Shown piece after piece: positions 22,031-28,571 of a stretch of 28,571 nucleotides of DNA (within the stretch, counting starts at the first letter, position 1; the number at the start of each line of letters is the position of its first letter). The notes below the pieces were generated by a model. That model was not told the DNA's origin, did not search any database, and saw nothing but the letters and a program-made list of their open reading frames with translations. Source of the stretch: Verrucomicrobiales bacterium (lineage in GTDB: Bacteria; Verrucomicrobiota; Verrucomicrobiia; Verrucomicrobiales; SKLO01); contig SKLO01000484.1 in assembly GCA_007123195.1 (NCBI GenBank), forward strand, positions 1 through 28,571, read 5' to 3'. Position numbers and translations under genes: made by a program.

Positions 22031-24055
22031 ATGCGCACGATCCCCCGCCTGAAACCCGTTCCAAGCCTGACAACCGCCTTGATTTGCCTGGTGGCAGCAA
22101 TCGGCTGGCCCGGCCCCGCCGCGCACGGGGCGGCACCCGACCAAGGCGTCGAGTTCGACGGCCAAACCAGCCTGGCGGTGGTCGAGGACGGCCGGTTGTT
22201 CGACCTCGACGCCTTCTCGCTCGCGGCGTGGGTCAACATGCGACAGACACGCGATTCGCAGGTGTTCATCAGCCGAGGGCCGGCCGGCGTCCTGTTCACG
22301 CTCTACCTGTTTGACGGCCGGATCCGCATGCTGGTCGAGCACTCGCCGGGACAGTATACCCACGCCAACGCCCCGGTCCCGGACTCCGGTGAGTGGCATC
22401 ACTACCTTGGCACCTACGATGGCGAGCAGATCCGCCTCTACATCGACGGCGAGTTGGTTGACACCACAGCCGCCCGGGGCCGCATCGCCCCCAGCGGTAC
22501 GCCGCTCCATCTCGGCGCGTTGAGCCAGAGGAACCGCGTGCTGGACGGGGCCATGGAAGACGTGCGCGTCTGGAACCGGGCTCTCACCGCGGAAGAGGCC
22601 GCGGCCGTGGCCGGTGGCGCGGAAGACGGATCGGTGGCCGCAGGACTGATCGCGCGATGGCGCAAGGCCGAGTTCGATGACGACACCTGGCCGGGCGCGT
22701 TTGCCGGAGCGCCGGCCGCCGCCTTCCGCGACGGGCGCCACCCGATCATCTCCTCGGACAAGGACGACGGCTACCGCGGCATCTGGTTCACCCTCGGGCA
22801 GATGCGCGAGCACGGCGACAAGTATTCCGGCGGACTGGGCACCTACACGGCCAACCACGTCCCCATCGCCATTTATTCGCCCGAGGCAGAAAAGACGTTC
22901 TTCGTGTATGGCGCCGGTCGAGGCGGCACCCGGCATCTGTTGTGCATGGCTTCCTACTACGACCACCGCACCGGCATGGTGCCGCGGCCCACGATCGTGC
23001 ATGACAAGCAGGGCATTGACGACCCGCACGACAACCCGAGCATCGCCATCGACGAGCACGGCCACATCTGGGTGTTCATCAGCGGGCGCGGCCGCTCGCG
23101 GCCGGGATTTGTCTATCGCAGTACCGAGCCTTACAGCACCGACGCCTTCGAGCGCACCCACGAGGGCGAGTTCACCTACCCGCAGGCGTGGTGGATCGAG
23201 GGCAAGGGATTCCTGCACTTGAACACCAAATACACCCGCGGCCGGGAACTGTATTTTGAAACCAGCGAGGACGGCCGCAGCTGGAGCGACCCGGTGAAGC
23301 TGGCCGGCATGAGGGGCCACTATCAGGTGAGCAACCAGTTCGGCGAGCGCATCATCACCAGCTTCATGATGCACCCCGACGGCAGTGTCGACCGACGGAC
23401 CAACCTCTACTACGCCGAAACCCGAGACATGGGCAACAGCTGGCACACGGCCGGGGGCAGGCAGCTGGAGCTGCCGATGGAGGACCCGCAGGGACCCGCC
23501 CTGGTGCGCGACTACGAGGCCGAGGGACGGCTGGTCTACATCAACGACACACAACTCGACGCCGACGGCCATCCGGTCGTTCTCTACGTGACCGCAGCGC
23601 GCTACGAACCCGGCCCTCCCGGCGAACCGCGCTTTCAGACCGTCGCCCGTTGGGACGGCCAACAGTGGCACTTCAGCGACGTGACGACCACGACCCACAA
23701 CTACGACGTGGGCTCGATCTACATCGAGGACGACGTCTGGCGTGTGTTCGCACCGGCCGAACCCGGGCCGCAGCGCTGGGGCACCGGCGGCGAGGTGGCC
23801 ATCTGGCGCAGCACCGATCTCGGTGACACCTGGGAGAAGGAGCGCGACGTCACGCGAAACAGCGAGCGCAACCACTCCTACGTGCGCCGCCCGGTGAATG
23901 CCCACGATGACTTCTATGCCTTCTGGGCCGATGGCGACGCCGACGAGCTGTCGCCCTCCTACCTGTATTTCACCAACAAGGCCGGGGCGCAGGTATGGCG
24001 GCTGCCCTACGACATGGAAGACGACTTCGCCCGACCGGAGCTGCTCAATCCATGA
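22031..24055 (+). CDS. secreted LamG plus BNR_4 repeat protein, candidate polysaccharide lyase
   Basis: The 674-residue protein has a signal peptide (about 1-34) and a LamG/concanavalin-like domain (about 38-215, with GVEFDGQTSLAV, WHHYLGTYDGEQIRLYIDG and MEDVRVWNRALTAEE). A BNR_4-type beta-propeller covers about 245-660, with DGYRGIWFTLGQ, GRGGTRHLLCMASYYDHRTG, VPRPTIVHDK, HDNPSIAIDEHGHIWVFISG, HYQVSNQFGERI and EVAIWRSTDLGDTWEK. BNR_4 propellers include ulvan lyases of families PL24, PL25 and PL40 as well as uncharacterised relatives; the His, Tyr and Arg residues that such lyases use are plentiful, but their positions cannot be confirmed here. With sulfatases on both sides, a role in cleaving a sulfated uronic-acid polysaccharide is inferred. 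Confidence 0.85.
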   Translation: MRTIPRLKPVPSLTTALICLVAAIGWPGPAAHGAAPDQGVEFDGQTSLAVVEDGRLFDLDAFSLAAWVNMRQTRDSQVFISRGPAGVLFTLYLFDGRIRMLVEHSPGQYTHANAPVPDSGEWHHYLGTYDGEQIRLYIDGELVDTTAARGRIAPSGTPLHLGALSQRNRVLDGAMEDVRVWNRALTAEEAAAVAGGAEDGSVAAGLIARWRKAEFDDDTWPGAFAGAPAAAFRDGRHPIISSDKDDGYRGIWFTLGQMREHGDKYSGGLGTYTANHVPIAIYSPEAEKTFFVYGAGRGGTRHLLCMASYYDHRTGMVPRPTIVHDKQGIDDPHDNPSIAIDEHGHIWVFISGRGRSRPGFVYRSTEPYSTDAFERTHEGEFTYPQAWWIEGKGFLHLNTKYTRGRELYFETSEDGRSWSDPVKLAGMRGHYQVSNQFGERIITSFMMHPDGSVDRRTNLYYAETRDMGNSWHTAGGRQLELPMEDPQGPALVRDYEAEGRLVYINDTQLDADGHPVVLYVTAARYEPGPPGEPRFQTVARWDGQQWHFSDVTTTTHNYDVGSIYIEDDVWRVFAPAEPGPQRWGTGGEVAIWRSTDLGDTWEKERDVTRNSERNHSYVRRPVNAHDDFYAFWADGDADELSPSYLYFTNKAGAQVWRLPYDMEDDFARPELLNP

Positions 24056-24146
24056 CAGGGAGAATGGATTAAACGGTTGGATCTCGGTCAACGTATGATG
24101 TAACGCTGGAAGAAGGCTTGATTCGAAGCCTCCGACAGAAATTTCT

Positions 24147-24476
24147 CTGAACACTGTCCTTATCTTCTTCTCTGCTGTCTCCTTCCTTGGATACGGTGCC
24201 GGTTGCTTCTTTTCCAAGCATATGGAGAGGGAGTTCACCCGCTATCAACTCCGGTCGCGGCGGTATCTGGTGGGTGGGCTGCAGTGGGCCGCGGGAATCG
24301 GCCTGCTCGCCGGCCTTCTCGAGCCGTGGATGGGGCGCGCCGCAGCGGCAGGGCTGGCACTGATGATGCTGGTCGCGGTGGGCGTGCGGATCCGGATCAA
24401 GGACTCGCTGGTTCAAACAACACCCGCCCTGTTCTATCTGGCGCTCAACATCTACCTTTGCGTGGCCGCATTCTGA
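24147..24476 (+). CDS. DoxX-like small membrane protein, apparent CTG start
   Basis: The product has four likely membrane helices: LNTVLIFFSAVSFLGYGAG, a helix around GGLQWAAGIGLLAGL, AAAAGLALMMLVAVG, and PALFYLALNIYLCVAA. RIRIKDSL lies between the last two, a DoxX-like pattern. An ATG-initiated protein at 24222 would lose the first helix, and the frame upstream has no ATG, GTG or TTG before a TGA; the codon where the family's Met-Asn opening would be is CTG at 24147. The gene may use CTG, or its start may have mutated. GGAAGAAGG at 24108-24116 is too distant to serve it. It is convergent with, and related to, the next gene. The function is unknown. Confidence 0.65.
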   Translation: MNTVLIFFSAVSFLGYGAGCFFSKHMEREFTRYQLRSRRYLVGGLQWAAGIGLLAGLLEPWMGRAAAAGLALMMLVAVGVRIRIKDSLVQTTPALFYLALNIYLCVAAF

Positions 24477-24488
24477 CCCCGTCAATGT

Positions 24489-24851
24489 TTACATCAGGGC
24501 AATGACGACGCACATCGCGAGCACGGCGATGGAGGGCAGCGCTTTGCTCAAGGGATCCTTCACCTTGAGATGCATCACGAGCGCCCCCAGCATGAGTGCT
24601 CCCATCCCGATCGCCGCGGGCTGCGCCAGTTCCGGGATCCAAAGGGAAACCAATAGAGCCAGCGCGAGACCAACCTTGAGAACGCCGACGACGCACATGA
24701 ACCAAAACGGCAACCCATACGCTGCAAACTCCTCGCGCAGGTTTTTCGCATCGCGACCGCGATATGCGGTCGCTTTGCCGGAGCGCAGCAGCCAGACATT
24801 CAGGATTCCCAACGCCACGATCAGTTTTAAAGCAATGAGAATAAAGTCCAT
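24489..24851 (-). CDS. DoxX-like membrane protein
   Basis: The 120-residue protein begins MDFILIALKLIVALGILNVW and has four predicted helices, with EEFAAYGLPFWFM in the first loop, GALMLGALVMHLKVKDPLSK before the last helix, and ending CVVIALM. This is the DoxX/DoxX-like membrane family. A longer start at 24959 is in frame but would add a non-hydrophobic Cys-rich leader, so ATG 24851 is preferred. The blocks EF-x-x-Y-x-L and K-V-K-D-x-L-x-x-x-x-P match the convergent gene at 24147-24476, so the two are paralogs arranged tail to tail with 12 bp between stops. DoxX-type proteins are implicated in redox or thiosulfate handling, but the role here is unknown. Confidence 0.8.
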   Translation of the reverse strand: MDFILIALKLIVALGILNVWLLRSGKATAYRGRDAKNLREEFAAYGLPFWFMCVVGVLKVGLALALLVSLWIPELAQPAAIGMGALMLGALVMHLKVKDPLSKALPSIAVLAMCVVIALM

Positions 24852-25190
24852 AATGAGGGGATCGGGCGGGCTGAAGTGGATACGATACGGAAGAAAGGAA
24901 TGTGCCCCACGCCACCCGCACCCGCAAGTGGGTTTCTCTGTCTTGTTCACTTGAAACAAGTTACGTCTGCATCTTCAAGTCCATTCTTCGGCCCAGCTGG
25001 TACCAGCACTGTATGCCTGGGATTATTTAAAGCGCGCTTCACGGGCTCCCCGGGGCCGCTCCACTCCCGCCCTGGGCGGGCTGTCGCCTCATGCCGACCA
25101 TGAGCGCTGCCGCCACACGAAGGGCCGGCCTGAAAGGTGTCCTCATCCCATCCCGTTGATTCCGAGGTCATCACCCAAGCGATACGCCCC

Positions 25191-26741
25191 ATGAAATCCA
25201 CCATTCCAACGGTCACCCTCGCCCTCGGCGTCGGCATCGCCCTGGCCTGCGCCACAGGCCCCGCCGCGGCGGAGACCCCGTCGCCGAAGCCCAACATCCT
25301 GTTCCTGTTCGCCGACGACTGGGGCGACGGCCATGCCAGCGTCCTTGGCGACCCGACCGTGAAGACCCCGGCGTTCGACCGGGTGGTGCGCGAGGGCGTG
25401 CTGTTCAGCAACGCGTATGTCTCATCACCTTCCTGCACGCCCTCGCGCGGGTCGATTCTGGCGGGTCAACATTTCTGGCGCCTGGGCACCGCCGCCAACC
25501 TGTGGTCGGTCTTCCCCGAGCACCTGCCGGTTTACCCCGATCTGCTCGCCGAGAAGGCCGGGTATTTCACGGGGCACACGCGCAAGGGCTGGGGACCGGG
25601 CCGGGTCGCAGGGCGCGACGCGCCCCCGGCCGGGCCGCGATTCGCCAATTTCGCGGAGTTCCTGGAACAACGACCGGACGGGCAGCCGTTCTGTTTCTGG
25701 TTCGGTTCGCAGGATCCCCACCGCGGCGTGCGCGGCAACGGCGCCGCGCTGCGCGAATCCATGGGCATCGATCCGGACGACGTGGTCGTGCCGCCGATGC
25801 TGCCCGACGCGCCCGCGGTGCGCGAGGACATCGCCGAATACTATGCCCAGGTGCAGAGGTTCGACACCGATGCCGGCGAGCTGATGCGGCTGCTGGAGGA
25901 GCGCGGCGAACTGGACAACACGATCGTCGTTTTCAGCAGCGATCACGGCTGGTCGTTCCCGCGGGGCAAGACCAATCTCTACGATGTGGGCGTCGGCGTG
26001 CCGCTGGCGGTGCGCTGGCCTGATGGCATCAGCACGCCCGGCCGGACCGTGACCGACTTCGTCAGCCTGCCCGATCTGGCGGCGACGTTCCTGGAGGTCG
26101 CGGGCGTGGAAGTGCCGGAGGAGATGACCGCGCGCTCGATCCTGCCGCAGCTGACCAGCGACGCCGACGGCCGGATTGATCCCACGCGCGACCATGTCCT
26201 GACCGGGCGCGAACGTCATACCGTGGCCCAGGACCAGGGGAACAGCGGCGGCTACCCGATGCGGGCCATTCGCACCGATGGGTTCCTCTACATCCGCAAC
26301 CACAAGCCCGATCGCTGGCCGGAGGGCACACCCCACCACGAGCGGGCGCACACCGAGAACGCCTGGCTTGGCGACGCCGACAACGGCCAGACCAAATACT
26401 ACCTGTGGGCCAACCGCGATCACCCTGACATTCAGCCGTTCTTCGACATGGCCTACGGCAAGCGGCCGGCGGAGGAGCTGTACGATATTGAGAAGGATCC
26501 CCACCAGTTCCACAACGTCGCCGAAGACCCTGACTACGCCGAGGTGCGGCGCGAACTGGCCGGGCGGCTGGCGCAAGCCCTGCGCGAAGCGGGCGACCCG
26601 CGTGAACTCGGCGACGGCGACCGGATGGACGAGGGCGAGTATTTCGGCGGCATTCCCACATGGCCGGGACAGGAGGTGATCGACCGGTATCGGCAGGAAA
26701 GTCAGACTCCACCACCCCCCGCCGAAGACCCAACCCGGTAG
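25191..26741 (+). CDS. secreted formylglycine-type sulfatase
   Basis: The 516-residue protein has a signal peptide (TLALGVGIALACATGPAAA), NILFLFADDWGDG with D42 and D43, a canonical formylglycine motif SCTPSRGSILAG with C82, FSSDHGWSFPRGKTNLYD with the late metal ligands, and the C-terminal PAEELYDIEKDPHQFHNVAED. The in-frame start at 25137 lies before the signal peptide and is less likely. It is paralogous to the sulfatase at 17963-19531 and is followed on the same strand by the SGNH esterase, 248 bp downstream. The Pro-rich C terminus (PPPPAED) looks unstructured. Confidence 0.95.
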   Translation: MKSTIPTVTLALGVGIALACATGPAAAETPSPKPNILFLFADDWGDGHASVLGDPTVKTPAFDRVVREGVLFSNAYVSSPSCTPSRGSILAGQHFWRLGTAANLWSVFPEHLPVYPDLLAEKAGYFTGHTRKGWGPGRVAGRDAPPAGPRFANFAEFLEQRPDGQPFCFWFGSQDPHRGVRGNGAALRESMGIDPDDVVVPPMLPDAPAVREDIAEYYAQVQRFDTDAGELMRLLEERGELDNTIVVFSSDHGWSFPRGKTNLYDVGVGVPLAVRWPDGISTPGRTVTDFVSLPDLAATFLEVAGVEVPEEMTARSILPQLTSDADGRIDPTRDHVLTGRERHTVAQDQGNSGGYPMRAIRTDGFLYIRNHKPDRWPEGTPHHERAHTENAWLGDADNGQTKYYLWANRDHPDIQPFFDMAYGKRPAEELYDIEKDPHQFHNVAEDPDYAEVRRELAGRLAQALREAGDPRELGDGDRMDEGEYFGGIPTWPGQEVIDRYRQESQTPPPPAEDPTR

Positions 26742-26989
26742 GATCAGACGTAAGCAGCGTTTCATTCGCAGGGAGCGGAGGCATCCGCGAAGGAAGCAGG
26801 CGCAGGGAACGAACACCCGCACCCAAAGGGGGTCGGAGGTCCGCCCTACGGGGGCTCGGTGCCCGCGAGGCCTGGGTGAGGCGGATCGTCATCTGCGTTC
26901 GGCCGACCGCCTTCAGATGGCGAATTGTTCCGGTCACGCCGGTCGCTTGGCGGTGGCGGCAGCGCGTGATCCCCTGTAGCGTGACGGCC
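26742..26989. other. intergenic region between sulfatase and esterase genes
   Basis: The region holds no supported gene. It contains short GC-rich partial palindromes (for example GCGGA-GGCA-TCCGC) and two imperfect CGCAGGG(A/G)ACG-type repeats, as found in intergenic spacers of this type of genome. The frame of the following esterase is open upstream through it to 26660 but lacks a plausible start before 26990. Confidence 0.5.
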
Positions 26990-27865
26990 ATGCACCGAAG
27001 CATTCCGCTCCTGTTCCTTGTTGCCATGGTCTTCGCCGCTTTTTCCGCCGCTCACGCCGGGATACAACCCGAGGCGGGCCAGCACTACGCCATCTACCTG
27101 CTGGCCGGGCAGTCCAACATGGACGGACGCGGCAAGGCCAACGACCTCACCGGTGATCTGGCCGGTTACGCCGCCCCGCATGACCAGGTGCTGATCCGCT
27201 ATTCCTCGGGCGGCCATCACCGCAGGCTGCGCGAAAGCGAAGGACTGATCGTCCTCCAGCCCGGATGCAACGAGCAGCCCGGCCAGTTCGGTCCGGAACT
27301 CGGCTTTGGCCACACCATGGCCGCGGCCCGGCCGGATCAGAGGCTCATTTTCATCAAGGTCTCGGAGGGCGGAACCAACCTGCGCGAGGACTGGAATCCC
27401 GATCACGCCAACAGCCTCTACCAGCGCCTCGTTGGCATCGTCGGAGAAACCCGCGACCTGCTGGCCGAACACGATGCGACCTTCGAGATCGCCGGCATGA
27501 TCTGGCATCAGGGCGAAAGCGATTCCGCCGATCCACACGTAGCCCAATACGCCGACAGGCTGACCGGGTTCGTCGGGCGTATTCGCGCCGATCTTGAGTT
27601 GCCCGACCTGCCCTTCGTCATCGGTGAACTCTGTGCCGACAACCCAAGGTATGAAACCGTGATTGCAGCCCAGAAAGAGGTGGCCGCGTCCGTGCCCGGC
27701 GTTGGCTTCGCTTCCAGCGCGGGGCTCACCACGCATGACGAGGACGTGCACTTCGACTTCGGCAGCCTGATCGAGCTGGGCCGGCGGTTCGCCCACGCGA
27801 TGCTAGCGCTCGAAGGCAAGCCCGCGGCAAGCACTCCGCCCACACATACGCTTCACCATCGATGA
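26990..27865 (+). CDS. secreted SGNH/sialate-O-acetylesterase-type carbohydrate esterase
   Basis: The 291-residue protein has a signal peptide (MHRSIPLLFLVAMVFAAFSA, cleavage near AHA), the SGNH block I GQSNMDG with nucleophile Ser42, SEGGTN (Gly and Asn of the oxyanion hole), IWHQGESD (171-178) and the terminal THDEDVHFD with D252 and H254. The layout matches the SASA/CE6-like esterases that remove acetyl groups from sugars. The start at 26990 is chosen because the signal peptide begins there. An esterase next to sulfatases and a lyase-like protein suggests deacetylation of the same glycan. The last 15 residues are low-complexity Pro/Thr/His. Confidence 0.9.
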   Translation: MHRSIPLLFLVAMVFAAFSAAHAGIQPEAGQHYAIYLLAGQSNMDGRGKANDLTGDLAGYAAPHDQVLIRYSSGGHHRRLRESEGLIVLQPGCNEQPGQFGPELGFGHTMAAARPDQRLIFIKVSEGGTNLREDWNPDHANSLYQRLVGIVGETRDLLAEHDATFEIAGMIWHQGESDSADPHVAQYADRLTGFVGRIRADLELPDLPFVIGELCADNPRYETVIAAQKEVAASVPGVGFASSAGLTTHDEDVHFDFGSLIELGRRFAHAMLALEGKPAASTPPTHTLHHR

Positions 27866-28059
27866 CTACCGATTCCGCCGATGAGCCTGATCGCGGAGTG
27901 ATCACAAATCAAAACCCGCGGGGCGGGGCGCGGAAAGAGTCCCACATCGAGTTCGTGCTGGGGCAGTGGGGCATGAGTGCCGCACCTCCAACCGGCGCGT
28001 CCCGGGTTGACGTGCCCGCGTGGGGACGCCCCGCCGCCCTTGGAATGGGGCCGGTGAAG
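27866..28059. other. GC-rich spacer between esterase and thrS
   Basis: A 68-codon plus-strand frame beginning with an ATGA overlap (27862) lies here, but it has no recognisable fold and reads antisense across the thrS stop. A minus-strand reading with APVGGAALMPHC is reminiscent of intergenic repeats in Verrucomicrobia, but this is from memory and cannot be verified. Confidence 0.3.
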
Positions 28060-28571
28060 TCAGGCTGAGTCAGCAGCCGGCTGAGCCGGCATCGGCGCGA
28101 GGGAGCGGGTGTCGATTTCACGCCGAAGCTGCTCGATGACGGCGGCGATGGGCTGGGGACCAAGGTTGGCGTTGTCTCCTAGCGCGGGGCGGGTGACGGC
28201 AAGGGCGTTGTCCGCGGCTTCCCTCTCACCACACACAAGCAGGCAGGGCACGCGTTCCAGCCGGGCGTTGCGGATCTTGGCACCGACCTTGTCGGAAGTG
28301 TTGTCCAGGGTGACCCGCAGTCCGGCGGCGCGCAGTTGTTCGAGGGCGTTGTTGGCGAAGCTGGCAACCTTGTCGGAAATGGGCAGCACACGCGCTTGTT
28401 CGGGTGCCAGCCACAGGGGGAACTTGCCTTCGAAGTGCTCGATCAAGAGACCGGTGAAACGCTCGAGCGATCCGAACGGGGCCCGGTGGATCATGACCGG
28501 GCGGTGCGGATGGTTGTCGGTGCCGATGTAGGACAGGTCGAAACGTTCGGGCAGGTTGTAATCGACCTGCA
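28060..28571 (-). CDS. thrS: threonyl-tRNA synthetase, C-terminal part (partial)
   Basis: The gene runs off the right edge; about 170 C-terminal residues are visible. The catalytic-domain end reads VDYNLPERFDLSYIGTDNHP, then RPVMIHRAPFGSLERFTGLL (class II motif 3), followed by EHFEGKFPLWLAPEQARVLP. The anticodon-binding domain then continues, with LRVTLDNTSDKVGAKIR and VGEREAADNALAV-type features (here CGEREAADNALAV). The product charges tRNA-Thr. The tail ends ADSA, rich in Ala and Pro. The interval 27866-28059 before it has no supported gene. Confidence 0.96.
   Translation of the reverse strand, partial: QVDYNLPERFDLSYIGTDNHPHRPVMIHRAPFGSLERFTGLLIEHFEGKFPLWLAPEQARVLPISDKVASFANNALEQLRAAGLRVTLDNTSDKVGAKIRNARLERVPCLLVCGEREAADNALAVTRPALGDNANLGPQPIAAVIEQLRREIDTRSLAPMPAQPAADSA

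Noticed and set aside
21242..24238. 998-residue open frame on the minus strand
   Set aside because: It is antisense to the LamG/BNR gene and the sulfatase start, has no recognisable domain or signal peptide, and is explained by high GC and biased third positions.
25425..26822. 465-residue open frame on the minus strand
   Set aside because: It is antisense to a sulfatase with all catalytic motifs and shows only shadow composition.
27862..28068. 68-codon plus-strand frame overlapping the esterase stop by ATGA
   Set aside because: There is no family resemblance and it runs across the thrS stop; the overlap alone is weak evidence.

Overview
The window is GC-rich DNA from a PVC-superphylum bacterium, most likely a marine or aquatic member of Verrucomicrobiota or a close relative such as Kiritimatiellota; Planctomycetota cannot be excluded. 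The grounds are a large DUF1549/DUF1553 cytochrome-like protein, a PEP-CTERM sorting tail, a remnant of a Verrucomicrobia-style pseudopilin, several formylglycine-type sulfatases, a DUF4058 protein and few strong Shine-Dalgarno sites. No mobile element, CRISPR array, rRNA or tRNA was seen.

Left part (1-15.3 kb), mostly housekeeping and accessory single genes: an 8-bp tandem array (1-115); a secreted PSCyt1/DUF1549/LamG/DUF1553 protein (201-3458); a decayed spacer with remnants of a pseudopilin and a HicB-type antitoxin (3.5-3.9 kb); leuB (minus), divergent from a FabZ-like dehydratase; a VapBC toxin-antitoxin operon with a palindromic operator over its -10 box; a Tat-exported metallophosphoesterase; an FdhF/YdeP-type molybdopterin oxidoreductase preceded by two back-to-back hairpins; the 3' remnant of an FAD-dependent oxidoreductase; a translationally coupled DUF4058 pair (minus); a class I photolyase (minus); and a YbgC-like thioesterase (minus).

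Right part (15.4-27.9 kb), a sulfated-polysaccharide locus: the C-terminal tail of a PEP-CTERM protein; a frameshifted sulfatase remnant; three intact sulfatases on the minus strand (16339-17859, 17963-19531, 20437-21885); a divergent secreted LamG plus BNR_4 protein that resembles a polysaccharide lyase (22031-24055); a convergent pair of DoxX-like membrane proteins; a fourth sulfatase (25191-26741); and a secreted SGNH/sialate-O-acetylesterase-type esterase (26990-27865). The likely combined role is stripping sulfate and acetyl groups from an algal polysaccharide and cleaving its backbone outside the cytoplasm; the substrate is not determined by the sequence. The window closes inside thrS (minus).

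A recurring oddity is the number of gene remnants that retain only the 3' (C-terminal) part of a recognisable family (pseudopilin, HicB, FAD oxidoreductase, PEP-CTERM protein, sulfatase, PIN toxin), all lying between intact genes. No wholly new multi-gene system was identified. The best candidates for follow-up are the DUF4058-coupled unknown protein, the CTG-start DoxX-like pair, the sulfatase with a CSTSR formylglycine motif and the structured leader of the molybdopterin oxidoreductase.
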